Origin: Oceaniglobus roseus
GTDB taxonomy: Bacteria; Pseudomonadota; Alphaproteobacteria; Rhodobacterales; Rhodobacteraceae
Direction: 5' to 3'
NCBI RefSeq assembly: GCF_002869745.1
Contig: NZ_PNOS01000023.1
Span: 1-64,000 of the forward strand
DNA length: 64,000 bases
In this document: piece by piece, positions 24,172-32,584 of the stretch
Numbering within the stretch: position 1 is the stretch's first letter
Layout: the number at the start of each line of letters is the position of its first letter
Position numbers and translations under genes: made by a program
Notes under the pieces: generated by a model
Told to the model about the DNA's origin: nothing
Database searches by the model: none
Seen by the model: only the letters and a program-made list of their open reading frames with translations

Positions 24172-27100
24172 ATGCCCCGCGACACCGCCCACTCCCCCGA
24201 CCTTCCCTTCGCCGCCGAGAAATACGCCGATGCCGACGCCGTGCTTGCCGGGCTGGTCGACACCGCCGCGCTGTCGCCCGAGGAGCGCGCGAAGATCGCC
24301 GCCGACGCCGCCGACCTCGTGCGCCAGATCCGCTCTTCGGCGAAGCCCGGGCTGATGGAGGTGTTCCTGGCCGAATACGGGCTCTCGACCGAGGAAGGCA
24401 TCGCGCTGATGTGCCTGGCCGAGGCGCTGCTGCGGGTGCCCGACGCCGAGACCATCGACGAACTGATCGAGGACAAGATCGCGCCGTCGAAATGGGGCAG
24501 CCACCTCGGGAAATCCTCCTCCTCCCTCGTCAACGCCTCGACCTGGGCGCTGATGCTGACGGGCAAGGTGCTGGAGGAGGACCGCCCCGGCCTCGTCGGC
24601 ACGCTGCGCGGCGCCGTCAAGCGGCTGGGCGAGCCGGTGATCCGCACCGCCGTCGCCCGCGCGATGAAGGAGATGGGCCGCCAGTTCGTCCTCGGCGAGG
24701 ACATGAAGAACGCGATGGAGCGGGCCGCGAAGATGGAAGAGCGCGGCTATACCTATTCCTACGACATGCTGGGCGAGGCGGCGCGCACCGCCGCCGACGC
24801 CTCGCGCTATACCACCGCCTATTCCCGCGGGATCGACGCCATGGCGAAGGCGGCGACGAAAGGCGACATCCGCACCAACCCCGGCATCTCGGTCAAGCTC
24901 TCGGCGCTGCACCCCCGCTACGAGGTCGCCAAGACCGAGCGGGTGCTGGAGGAGCTGGTGCCGCGCGTGCGCGCCCTCGCCCGCCAGGCCGCCCGCCTCG
25001 GCATCGGCTTCAACATCGACGCCGAGGAGGCCGACCGCCTGACCCTCTCGCTCCAGGTGATCGAGAAGGTCCTGGCCGACCCCGAGCTTCAGGGCTGGCA
25101 CGGCTTCGGCGTCGTCGTCCAGGCCTACGGTCTGCGCGCTGGCCCGACGCTCGACTGGCTCCACGCGCTGGCCACCCGGCTCGACCGGAAAATCATGGTG
25201 CGCCTCGTGAAGGGCGCCTACTGGGACAGCGAGATCAAGCTGGCGCAGACCCTCGGGATGCCCTCGTTCCCGGTCTTCACCGCGAAGCCCGCGACCGATG
25301 TCAGCTACATCGGCAACGCGCGGAAGCTTCTCGGCATGACCGACCGGATCTATCCGCAGTTCGCCACCCACAACGCCCACACCGTCGCCGCGATCCTGCA
25401 CATGGCGACGGACCGGGACGCCTTCGAGTTCCAGCGCCTGCACGGCATGGGCGAGCGGCTGCACGACATCGTGCTGGAGCAGGAGAAGACCCGCTGCCGC
25501 ATCTACGCCCCCGTGGGCGCACACCGCGACCTGCTGGCCTACCTCGTGCGTCGGCTGCTCGAGAACGGCGCCAACTCCTCCTTCGTGAACCAGATCGTCG
25601 ACGAGGACGTGCGCCCCGAGGAGGTCGCCACCGACCCGTTCACGCAAGTCGAGCGCAAGGCGCCGGTGCGCCCTGGCACCGCGCTCTTCCCCTACCGCGC
25701 GAACTCGAAGGGCTGGGACCTGTCCGACGCCCCCACGCTGGCCGGGATCGAGGCCGCCCGCGCGCCCTTCGCCGAGGCGGAACCCGAGGCGGCGCCGCTC
25801 CTCGCCGGGGAGGCGGCGCCGGATGCGGCGAAGCCGATGCTCAGCCCCACCGACGGGCAGGCCGTCGGCACCGTCCGCAACGCCTCGTCCGCCGATGTCG
25901 AGACGGCGCTGGCCGCCGCGCGGATGTGGACCGCCACGCCGCAGGACCGGGCGGCCACGCTGAACCGCGCCGCCGACCTCTACGAGGAGAACTACGGCGA
26001 ATTTTTCGCCCTCCTCGCCCGCGAGGCCGGGAAATCCCTGCCCGACTGCGTCAGCGAGGTGCGCGAGGCGGTGGATTTCCTGCGCTACTACGCCACGCAG
26101 ATCGCCGCGCTGACCCAGCCCGCGCGGGGCACCTTCACCTGCATCTCGCCCTGGAACTTCCCGCTCGCCATCTTCACCGGCCAGATCGCCGGGGCGCTGG
26201 CCGCGGGGAACGCCGTGCTGGCGAAGCCCGCCCAGCAGACGCCGCTGATCGCCCATGCCGCGGTGAAGCTCCTGCACCGGGCGGGCATCCCGCGCGAGGC
26301 GCTGCAACTGCTGCCCGGCGAGGGCGATGTCGGCGCCGCGCTCACCTCCGATCCGCGGGTGAACGGCGTGGCTTTCACCGGCTCGACCGCGACGGCGCAG
26401 AAGATCCGCGCCGCCATGGCCGCCCACATGGACCCCGGCGCGCCGCTGATCGCCGAGACGGGGGGCCTGAACGCGATGATCGTCGATTCGACCGCCCTGC
26501 CCGAGCAGGCGGTGCGCGACGTCATCATGTCGGCCTTCCAGTCGGCCGGCCAGCGCTGCTCGGCCCTGCGCTGCCTCTACGTGCAGGAGGACATCGCGGA
26601 AGACTTCACGAAGATGCTCTTCGGCGCCATGGACGAACTGACCCCCGGCGATCCCTGGGAACTGTCCACCGACAGCGGCCCCGTCATCGACGCCGCGGCG
26701 AAGGCCGGGATAATGGAGCACATCGCCGAGGCCCGCGCCGAGGGCCGGCTGCTGAAGCAGGTGGCGGTGCCGAAGACCGGCCATTTCGTGCCGCCCACGG
26801 TGATCGGGGTGCCGGGCATCGGCGCGCTGAAGCGCGAGATCTTCGGGCCCGTGCTGCACATCGCCACCTTCGGTGCCGAGGAGATCGACAACGTCATCGA
26901 CGCGGTGAACGCCACCGGCTACGGCCTGACCTTCGGGCTGCACACCCGGATCGACACGCGGGTGCAGCACGTCACCGACCGGATCCGCGTCGGCAACATC
27001 TACGTCAACCGCAACCAGATCGGCGCGGTCGTCGGCTCCCAGCCCTTCGGCGGCGAGGGGCTGTCGGGGACAGGGCCGAAGGCCGGCGGGCCGATGTACC

Positions 27101-27603
27101 TGCCCCGCTTCACCGCCCCCGCCGCCATCGCCGCGCGCGGCGTAGCGGCCTTGGGCCAGGCCGACATCGCCGCCCTGTCGGAGGCGCTGCGCAAGGCCAC
27201 GACGCCCGCCAAGGGCCAGCCGCGCGAACTGCCGGGGCCGACCGGGGAGAGCAACCGGCTCTCGGTCCACCCCCGCGCGCCGATCCTCTGCGCCGGACCG
27301 GGCGAGGCCGCGCGGAAGGACCAGGCGGCGGCGGTGCGCGGTTTCGGCGGCATCCCGGTCGTCGGCGATGTCACCGCCGGGGCGCTGACCGCCCTGCCGA
27401 ACCTCGGCGGCGTGGTCTGGTGGGGCGATGCCGACACCGCCCGCGCCATGGCGCAGGCGCTCGCCCGGCGCGACGGGCCCATCGTGCCGCTCGTCACCGG
27501 CGCCGTCACCGTCAACGACTGCGTCCACGAACGCCACCTCTGCGTCGACACGACGGCCTCGGGCGGCAACGCGGCCCTGCTGGCCGAGGCGGGCGCGGCC
27601 TGA
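24172..27603 (+). CDS. putA: bifunctional proline dehydrogenase / P5C dehydrogenase PutA
   Basis: A 1143-residue enzyme that oxidises proline to glutamate via pyrroline-5-carboxylate. The FAD-dependent proline dehydrogenase barrel occupies roughly residues 60-480, with KAYWDSEIK-like and EFQRLHGMGE motifs. The aldehyde dehydrogenase domain (about 530-985) holds Glu762 in AETGG and the catalytic Cys796 in GQRCSALR. A shorter C-terminal region (about 985-1143) resembles a degenerate Rossmann-like tail found in longer PutA proteins. There is no N-terminal ribbon-helix-helix DNA-binding domain, which fits regulation by the separate divergent PutR. ATG 24172 starts at MPRDTAHSPD. Confidence 0.96.
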   Translation: MPRDTAHSPDLPFAAEKYADADAVLAGLVDTAALSPEERAKIAADAADLVRQIRSSAKPGLMEVFLAEYGLSTEEGIALMCLAEALLRVPDAETIDELIEDKIAPSKWGSHLGKSSSSLVNASTWALMLTGKVLEEDRPGLVGTLRGAVKRLGEPVIRTAVARAMKEMGRQFVLGEDMKNAMERAAKMEERGYTYSYDMLGEAARTAADASRYTTAYSRGIDAMAKAATKGDIRTNPGISVKLSALHPRYEVAKTERVLEELVPRVRALARQAARLGIGFNIDAEEADRLTLSLQVIEKVLADPELQGWHGFGVVVQAYGLRAGPTLDWLHALATRLDRKIMVRLVKGAYWDSEIKLAQTLGMPSFPVFTAKPATDVSYIGNARKLLGMTDRIYPQFATHNAHTVAAILHMATDRDAFEFQRLHGMGERLHDIVLEQEKTRCRIYAPVGAHRDLLAYLVRRLLENGANSSFVNQIVDEDVRPEEVATDPFTQVERKAPVRPGTALFPYRANSKGWDLSDAPTLAGIEAARAPFAEAEPEAAPLLAGEAAPDAAKPMLSPTDGQAVGTVRNASSADVETALAAARMWTATPQDRAATLNRAADLYEENYGEFFALLAREAGKSLPDCVSEVREAVDFLRYYATQIAALTQPARGTFTCISPWNFPLAIFTGQIAGALAAGNAVLAKPAQQTPLIAHAAVKLLHRAGIPREALQLLPGEGDVGAALTSDPRVNGVAFTGSTATAQKIRAAMAAHMDPGAPLIAETGGLNAMIVDSTALPEQAVRDVIMSAFQSAGQRCSALRCLYVQEDIAEDFTKMLFGAMDELTPGDPWELSTDSGPVIDAAAKAGIMEHIAEARAEGRLLKQVAVPKTGHFVPPTVIGVPGIGALKREIFGPVLHIATFGAEEIDNVIDAVNATGYGLTFGLHTRIDTRVQHVTDRIRVGNIYVNRNQIGAVVGSQPFGGEGLSGTGPKAGGPMYLPRFTAPAAIAARGVAALGQADIAALSEALRKATTPAKGQPRELPGPTGESNRLSVHPRAPILCAGPGEAARKDQAAAVRGFGGIPVVGDVTAGALTALPNLGGVVWWGDADTARAMAQALARRDGPIVPLVTGAVTVNDCVHERHLCVDTTASGGNAALLAEAGAA

Positions 27604-27647
27604 TCGACCGTTGACGGCGGCCGGGAACATGGGCAAGCCTCGCGCCC

Positions 27648-28382
27648 ATGTTCCCGCTGCGCGACCACAACCCGTCCCTCAGAACGCCGTTCGTGGTCTA
27701 TGCCCTGATCGCGGCGAACGTGCTGGTGTTCCTGTTCACCCTGTCGCTTGGCGATGACGTGCGGGCGCTGAACGCGCTTTACGTCAACTACGCCCTGATC
27801 CCGGCGATCAACGATCCGCTGACCTACGTCACCTCGCAGTTCATGCACGGCGGGCTGCTGCACCTCGGCGGCAACATGCTGTTCCTGTGGATCTTCGGCG
27901 ACAACATGGAGGACGAGATGGGCCATCTGCCCTTCCTCGCCTTCTACCTCGCGGGCGGTGTGGTCGCGGGGATCGCCCAGACCCTCTCGGCGCCGGGCTC
28001 GGAGATCCCGATGGTCGGCGCCTCGGGCGCCATCGCGGCGGTGATGGGCGGCTACCTGCTCCTGTTCCCGAAGGCGCGGGTCGACGTGCTGATCATCCTC
28101 GTGATCTTCTTCCGCATCTTCCCGATCCCCGCCTGGATCGTGCTGGGCGCCTGGCTGGCGCTCCAGACCTTCTCCGGCATCAGCGCGCCCGGCGATGCGG
28201 GCGGCGTCGCCTACTGGGCCCATGTCGGCGGCTTTGTCGCCGGACTGGTGCTGGCCCTGCCGCTCTGGCAGCGGCTCGGCGGTCCGGGCTTCTGGAAACG
28301 CACCGCGGGCCGCCCGCCCCATGCCGAGGCGCGGTACCGCTATTCCCCGACCTCGATCCCGAACGTGCGGCGGCGGCGATGA
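27648..28382 (+). CDS. rhomboid-family intramembrane serine protease
   Basis: A 244-residue inner-membrane protease with six or seven helices. The catalytic serine is Ser126 in GASGA and the catalytic histidine His192 in AHVGG. The helix-2 motif HLGGN (His72...Asn76) that stabilises the oxyanion is present, so this copy looks active. The loop-1 region (MEDEMG) and the C-terminal basic tail (PNVRRRR) are cytoplasmic. Substrates are unknown. It overlaps the GFA gene by four bases and follows putA after 44 bases. Compare the second, catalytically dead rhomboid at 40893. Confidence 0.92.
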   Translation: MFPLRDHNPSLRTPFVVYALIAANVLVFLFTLSLGDDVRALNALYVNYALIPAINDPLTYVTSQFMHGGLLHLGGNMLFLWIFGDNMEDEMGHLPFLAFYLAGGVVAGIAQTLSAPGSEIPMVGASGAIAAVMGGYLLLFPKARVDVLIILVIFFRIFPIPAWIVLGAWLALQTFSGISAPGDAGGVAYWAHVGGFVAGLVLALPLWQRLGGPGFWKRTAGRPPHAEARYRYSPTSIPNVRRRR

Positions 28383-28768
28383 ATTGGTCCGGAACGCCCC
28401 TGCGCGTCACCTGCCACTGCGGCGCGGTGGAACTCAGCGTGGTGCTGGAGCACGGCCTCGCCGACGCCGCCCGCTGCGACTGTTCGTTCTGTTCGCGGCG
28501 GCAGGCGGCGGCGGTCACGGCGCTGCGCGGGAACGTCGAGATCGTCAAGGGCGCCGACCGGCTGACCACCTACAGCTTCGGCACCCACACGGCCAGGCAC
28601 CACTTCTGCAGCGTCTGCGGCATCTACACCCACCACAACCGCCGCTCGGACACCGACGAGGTCGGGATCAACGCGGCCTGCATCGAGGGCGTCGACATCC
28701 GCGCCCTCGGCGAGATCCCGTGGAACGACGGCGTGAACCATCCCTCCGACCGGAGCCAGGATGGGTGA
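28379..28768 (+). CDS. GFA-family zinc protein (glutathione-dependent formaldehyde-activating type)
   Basis: A 129-residue zinc-binding protein of the GFA/CENP-V fold. Cysteine ligands fit Cys12 and Cys14 (CHC), Cys33, Cys35 and Cys38 (CDCSFC) and Cys77 and Cys80 (CSVC), giving the usual two zinc sites. The family name comes from S-hydroxymethylglutathione synthase of Paracoccus, but most members have unknown substrates. The ATG overlaps the rhomboid stop. The stop codon lies inside the first 22-bp palindrome, so the repeat supplies the end of the reading frame. Confidence 0.85.
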   Translation: MNWSGTPLRVTCHCGAVELSVVLEHGLADAARCDCSFCSRRQAAAVTALRGNVEIVKGADRLTTYSFGTHTARHHFCSVCGIYTHHNRRSDTDEVGINAACIEGVDIRALGEIPWNDGVNHPSDRSQDG

Positions 28769-28780
28769 TATCACCCATCC
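28759..28780. repeat. 22-bp perfect palindrome, copy 1
   Basis: Half-site GGATGGGTGAT followed by its exact complement. It overlaps the stop of the GFA gene. A second identical copy follows 42 bases later on the same spacer, and a one-mismatch copy sits upstream of lepA at 49651. Confidence 0.9.
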
Positions 28781-28822
28781 TGCCGCCGCGCCGCCGCGGA
28801 GGGTCCGAAGGGGTCAAACGTA

Positions 28823-28844
28823 GGATGGGTGATATCACCCATCC
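28823..28844. repeat. 22-bp perfect palindrome, copy 2
   Basis: Identical to the copy at 28759, just downstream of the suhB stop. The spacer between the two (GC-rich, ending CGGAGGGTCCG and then GGTCAAACGTA) is partly repeated after the third copy near 49673-49703, so the repeat unit is longer than the palindrome. Confidence 0.9.
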
Positions 28845-28853
28845 TGCCCGCGC

Positions 28854-29639
28854 TCAGCCGCGCACGAGCTTCAGGAAGCCGTCGAACATCGCCTCGTTGG
28901 CGCAGACGATCTCGCCGTCCTCGACGATGTCGCGCCCTTCGCGCACCGGTGCGACGAGGGCGCCCGCCTCGCGGCAGATCAGAAGGCCGGCCGCCACGTC
29001 CCAGGGCTTCATCCGCCGCTCCCAGTAGCCGTCGAACCGCCCCGCCGCGACATAGGCGAGGTTCAGGGCCGCCGCGCCCCAATGGCGCACGCCGGCGGTC
29101 GCGGGCATGACGCGGCCCAGTTCCCGCAGCACCTCGGGCAACGCGGGCGAGCCGGAATGGGGGATGCCGGTGGCGAAGACCCCCTCGATCAGCGCGCGGC
29201 GTCCCGAGACGCGGACGCGGCTTTCGTTCATCCAGGCGCCGCCGCCCTTCTCGGCCACGAACATCTCGTCCTTGGCCGGGTCGAACACCAGGGCCGAGAC
29301 GATCTCGCCCTTGTGCTCGAGCGCGATCGAGATGCACCAGTGCGGCAGCCCGTGGAGGAAGTTCGTCGTGCCGTCCAGCGGATCGACGATCCAGCGCCGG
29401 GTCGGGTCGGCCCCCGCCTCCTCGGCGCTCTCCTCGGCCAGCCAGCCATAGTTCGGCCGCGCGCCCATCAGCTCGTCGCGGATGATCTTTTCCGCCGCCA
29501 GGTCGGCGCGGCTCACGAAATCGCCCGCGCCCTTCACCGAGACCTGCAGGTTCTCCACCTCGCGGAAGTCCTTGACCAGGGACCGCCCGGCCTTCCGCGC
29601 CGCCTTGATCATAACGTTGAGATTTGCACTGCCCTGCAT
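28854..29639 (-). CDS. suhB: inositol monophosphatase-family protein SuhB
   Basis: A 261-residue Mg-dependent phosphatase. The first metal motif is LAEES (about 68-72), the main motif DPLDGTTNF is at 86-94, and the C-terminal motif KPWDVAAG (about 214-221) completes the lithium-sensitive phosphatase set. Members dephosphorylate myo-inositol phosphates and also act in rRNA transcription antitermination in E. coli. The N-terminus (MQGSANLNVMIKAARKAGR) is the usual alphaproteobacterial form. The ATG at 29639 was preferred over the adjacent upstream GTG. It is monocistronic. Confidence 0.9.
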   Translation of the reverse strand: MQGSANLNVMIKAARKAGRSLVKDFREVENLQVSVKGAGDFVSRADLAAEKIIRDELMGARPNYGWLAEESAEEAGADPTRRWIVDPLDGTTNFLHGLPHWCISIALEHKGEIVSALVFDPAKDEMFVAEKGGGAWMNESRVRVSGRRALIEGVFATGIPHSGSPALPEVLRELGRVMPATAGVRHWGAAALNLAYVAAGRFDGYWERRMKPWDVAAGLLICREAGALVAPVREGRDIVEDGEIVCANEAMFDGFLKLVRG

Positions 29640-29708
29640 CACGCGCCCCAGCCTTTGAAAATCAAGCCCGCCTCTTAGGTCAGGGGCGCGGGTTTGCCAA
29701 GGGCCGCG

Positions 29709-30629
29709 TCACCCGGCGGCCGTCCCCTGCCGCTGGAGCTTCACCGGCTCGGTGCGTGCCAGCCGCAGGAATTGCGACATGTAGGGCAGCGTCGTCTCCT
29801 CGCTGCGCGTCGCGGCGTAGAGACGTTTCGTCAGCCCCGCCTCCGTCACCCGCCGCGTCACGTAGTCCGAGTGATAGCGCACCTCGCGCACCACCCAGTC
29901 GGGCAGCACCGCGACGCCGCGGTTCGAGGCCACCAGCAGCAGGATGACCGCGGTCAGCTCCACCTGCCGGATCGCGCGCGGCTCGACCTTCGCGGGGGTC
30001 AGAAGCTCGGTGAAGACGTCGAGGCGGGAGCGGTCCACGGGATAGGTGATCAGCGTCTGGTCGCGGAAATCCTCGGCCACGACGAAGTCCTTCGCCGCCA
30101 GGGGATGCTGGGCCGAGGCGACGAACACCGGCTCGTAATCGAAGAGCGGCGTGAAATCGACGCCCGGCAGCGTCTCGGGATCCGAGGACACGACAAGGTC
30201 CACCTCCTCCTTCTGGAGCGCGGGCAGCGCGTCGAAGGCGAGGCCGGGGCGGATGTCGACGTCGACATCGGGCCAGGCGTGGCGGAACTTCTCCAGCACC
30301 GGGAACAGCCATTCGAAACAGGCGTGGCACTCGATGGCGATGTGCAGCCGCCCCGCCCGCCCCGAGACCAGCCCCCGGAACTCGTCCTCGATCGCCTCGA
30401 TCTCGGGCAGGATCCGCTCGGCGAGCCGCAGGAGCTTCATCCCCGCCGCCGAGAGCCGCAGCGGTTTCGAGCGGCGCACGAACAGCTCGACCCCCGCCTG
30501 GTCCTCCAGCCCCTTCACCTGGTGCGACAGCGCGCTCTGGGTGATGTTCAGCACATCCGCCGCCCGCGCCACCCCGCCCGCATCGTGGATCGCCTTGATC
30601 GTGCGCAGGTGGCGAAACTCGATATGCAT
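29709..30629 (-). CDS. metR: LysR-family regulator MetR
   Basis: A 306-residue LysR-type regulator. The helix-turn-helix (RAADVLNITQSALSHQVK, residues about 22-39) is followed by the effector domain of two alpha/beta lobes (about 90-300). The pattern and its divergence from metF identify it as MetR, which controls methionine and folate one-carbon genes with homocysteine as co-effector in enterobacteria. The ATG at 30629 begins MHIEFRHL, the standard MetR opening; a longer in-frame start would overlap the divergent promoter. Confidence 0.88.
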   Translation of the reverse strand: MHIEFRHLRTIKAIHDAGGVARAADVLNITQSALSHQVKGLEDQAGVELFVRRSKPLRLSAAGMKLLRLAERILPEIEAIEDEFRGLVSGRAGRLHIAIECHACFEWLFPVLEKFRHAWPDVDVDIRPGLAFDALPALQKEEVDLVVSSDPETLPGVDFTPLFDYEPVFVASAQHPLAAKDFVVAEDFRDQTLITYPVDRSRLDVFTELLTPAKVEPRAIRQVELTAVILLLVASNRGVAVLPDWVVREVRYHSDYVTRRVTEAGLTKRLYAATRSEETTLPYMSQFLRLARTEPVKLQRQGTAAG

Positions 30630-30636
30630 GTCCGCC

Positions 30637-30673
30637 TCATGAAGTTGATGAGAATTATGAATTGGTCTCACAT
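30637..30673 (+). promoter_or_regulatory. metR-metF divergent promoter region
   Basis: A visibly AT-rich stretch for this genome. A candidate metF promoter is TTGATG (30645-30650), 17-base spacer, TCATAC (30668-30673). Overlapping it is an inverted TCAT-N7-ATGA (30637-30651) and a further ATGAA, which could be the LysR-type MetR contact sites. Confidence is modest because no Rhodobacterales MetR consensus could be checked. Confidence 0.4.
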
Positions 30674-30718
30674 ACGGAAATCCGTCACAAGGGGATCAAC
30701 CTTTCAAGGACCGGTCCC

Positions 30719-31585
30719 ATGAACGCCCCGCGCATTTCCTTCGAATTCTTCCCGCCCCAGTCGCTCGAAGCCTCGTTCCGTCTGTGGGACACGGTGCAGA
30801 CCCTCGCCCCGCTCGAGCCGCACTTCGTCTCCGTCACCTACGGCGCCGGCGGCACCACCCGGCAGCTGACCCACGAAGCGGTGACGACCATCGGCAAGAA
30901 CTACGGCCTGAACGTCGCCGCCCACCTGACCTGCGTCGACGCCACCCGCGAGGAGACGCTGGCCATCGCCGACAGCTACGCGAAGGCCGGCGTGACCGAG
31001 CTCGTGGCCCTGCGCGGCGATCCCCCCAAGGGCTCGGGCGCGTTCAGGCCGCACCCCGAGGGCTTCGCCAACTCCGTCGAGCTGATCGAGGCTCTGGCGG
31101 CGACCGGCAACTTCCGCATCCGCGTCGGCGCCTATCCCGACCGGCACCCCGAGGCGGCGGACGCGCAGGCCGACATCGACTGGCTGAAGCGCAAGATCGA
31201 CGCGGGCGCGCATTCCGCCATCACCCAGTTCTTCTTCGAGGCCGAGACCTTCCTGCGCTTCCGCGACCGCTGCGCCGCCGCAGGCATCACCGCCCCGATC
31301 ATCCCCGGCATCCTGCCGATCGAGAACTGGAACGGGGTCAAGCGGTTCGCCGCGCGCTGCGGCACCGAGGTTCCCCAGTGGCTGGACGACGCCTTCGCCG
31401 CCGCGATCCGCGACGGGCGCGAGGACCTGCTGGCCACCGCGCTCTGCACCGAGCTCTGCACCGAGCTGATGGAGGAAGGGGTGGACGAGCTGCACTTCTA
31501 CACCCTGAACAAGCCCCACCTGACCCGCGACGTGGCCCATGCCCTTGGCGTGACGCCGAAGCTGGTGCTTGAGAACGTCGCCTGA
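30719..31585 (+). CDS. metF: 5,10-methylenetetrahydrofolate reductase MetF
   Basis: A 288-residue FAD-dependent TIM-barrel enzyme making 5-methyltetrahydrofolate for methionine synthesis. Recognisable motifs are SFEFFPPQS at the start, a VSVTYGAGG strand, LVALRGDPP near 100, and the C-terminal LHFYTLNKPHLT. The length and all landmarks are complete. It is divergent from metR, the usual control arrangement. The ATG at 30719 (MNAPRISFEFFPP) is the family start; a longer frame would include the promoter. Confidence 0.95.
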   Translation: MNAPRISFEFFPPQSLEASFRLWDTVQTLAPLEPHFVSVTYGAGGTTRQLTHEAVTTIGKNYGLNVAAHLTCVDATREETLAIADSYAKAGVTELVALRGDPPKGSGAFRPHPEGFANSVELIEALAATGNFRIRVGAYPDRHPEAADAQADIDWLKRKIDAGAHSAITQFFFEAETFLRFRDRCAAAGITAPIIPGILPIENWNGVKRFAARCGTEVPQWLDDAFAAAIRDGREDLLATALCTELCTELMEEGVDELHFYTLNKPHLTRDVAHALGVTPKLVLENVA

Positions 31586-31625
31586 TCGCCCCAAGGTGCC
31601 CGGACCGAATCGAGGTCCGGGCCCC

Positions 31626-32105
31626 ATGTTCGCAAAATCTCCTGCCGATCTTCCCGACCTGGCCCGCATCCTGTCGATGTCGGGCCTCGCCTTCATGGAG
31701 GGCATCCGCGACGGCACCCTGCCCGCGCCGCCGATCTGCGAGGGCATGAACTACCTGCTCGACACAGTGGAACGGGGCCGCGTCGTCTTCCGCGGCACGC
31801 CCGAATTCGCCCACACCAACCCGGTCGGCACGGTCCACGGCGGCTGGTACGGCACGCTTCTGGACAGCTGCATGGCCTGCGCGGTGATGACCGAGGTGCC
31901 CCGGGGCTGGGCCTATACGACGCTCGAATACAAGATCAACATCACCCGCGCCCTGCCGCTCGGGACCGAGATCCTCGCCACCGGGCTCACCGCCCACGCG
32001 GGGCGCTCCACCGGTGTCGCGACGGGCGAGATCCGCGGTGCCGGGGATGGCAAGCTCTATGCCACCGGATCGACCACCTGCCTCATCTACCAGCCGAAGC
32101 CATGA
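31626..32105 (+). CDS. PaaI-type hotdog thioesterase
   Basis: A 159-residue single-domain acyl-CoA thioesterase of the hotdog fold. The catalytic loop NPVGTVHGGWYGTLLDS (about residues 59-75) carries the HGG motif and the helix that follows it. The central strands LEYKINITRALPLG are typical of PaaI/YbgC relatives. The acyl substrate is unknown. It follows metF by 40 bases and overlaps the next GNAT gene by four bases, so it may be in the same transcript. The ATG at 31626 follows an ORF-free leader. Confidence 0.82.
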   Translation: MFAKSPADLPDLARILSMSGLAFMEGIRDGTLPAPPICEGMNYLLDTVERGRVVFRGTPEFAHTNPVGTVHGGWYGTLLDSCMACAVMTEVPRGWAYTTLEYKINITRALPLGTEILATGLTAHAGRSTGVATGEIRGAGDGKLYATGSTTCLIYQPKP

Positions 32106-32584
32106 CCGACCTCACCTTCCGCCCCGCCACCCCCGCCGACATCCCGGCGCTCACCGACATCTGGGACGCGGGCTGGCACCAGGGCCATGCCGAGACCGCC
32201 CCGCCCGAGTTGACCGCGCTCAGGACCCGGCAGAGCTTCGCCGAGCGCATCGCCGCCCACCTCCCGGCCACCTTCCTCAGCGAAAGCGGCGGGGCGATCG
32301 CCGGCTTCGTCATGCTGGAGGGGAACGAGATCTACCAGTTCTACGTCGCGCGTCCCTTCCAGGGGACCGACGTCGCGCGTCGGCAGATGGCCGAGGCCGA
32401 ACGCCGCCTTGCCGCCACGGGCCATTGCGACGTCTGGCTTGCCTGCGGCCTTGGCAACGCACGGGCCGCGCGGTTCTACGGCAAGTGCGGCTGGGAGAAC
32501 GTCGGCAGGCGGCGCGAGGAGATGGAAACCTCTGCCGGGCCCTTCGCGCTCGACATCATCCGGTTCGAAAAGTCGCTGGCGTAG
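32102..32584 (+). CDS. GNAT-family N-acetyltransferase
   Basis: A 160-residue GNAT. Core features are the first motif FRPATPADIPALTDIWDAGW, the beta-strand EIYQFYVARPFQG leading into the acetyl-CoA loop VARRQMAEAERRL, and the final LGNARAARFYGKCGWENV. The acetyl-CoA loop lacks a classical Q/RxxGxG/A, so cofactor binding may be weaker than in typical members. The start overlaps the thioesterase stop. The last 29 bases overlap the convergent DUF2235 gene. Confidence 0.8.
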   Translation: MTDLTFRPATPADIPALTDIWDAGWHQGHAETAPPELTALRTRQSFAERIAAHLPATFLSESGGAIAGFVMLEGNEIYQFYVARPFQGTDVARRQMAEAERRLAATGHCDVWLACGLGNARAARFYGKCGWENVGRRREEMETSAGPFALDIIRFEKSLA

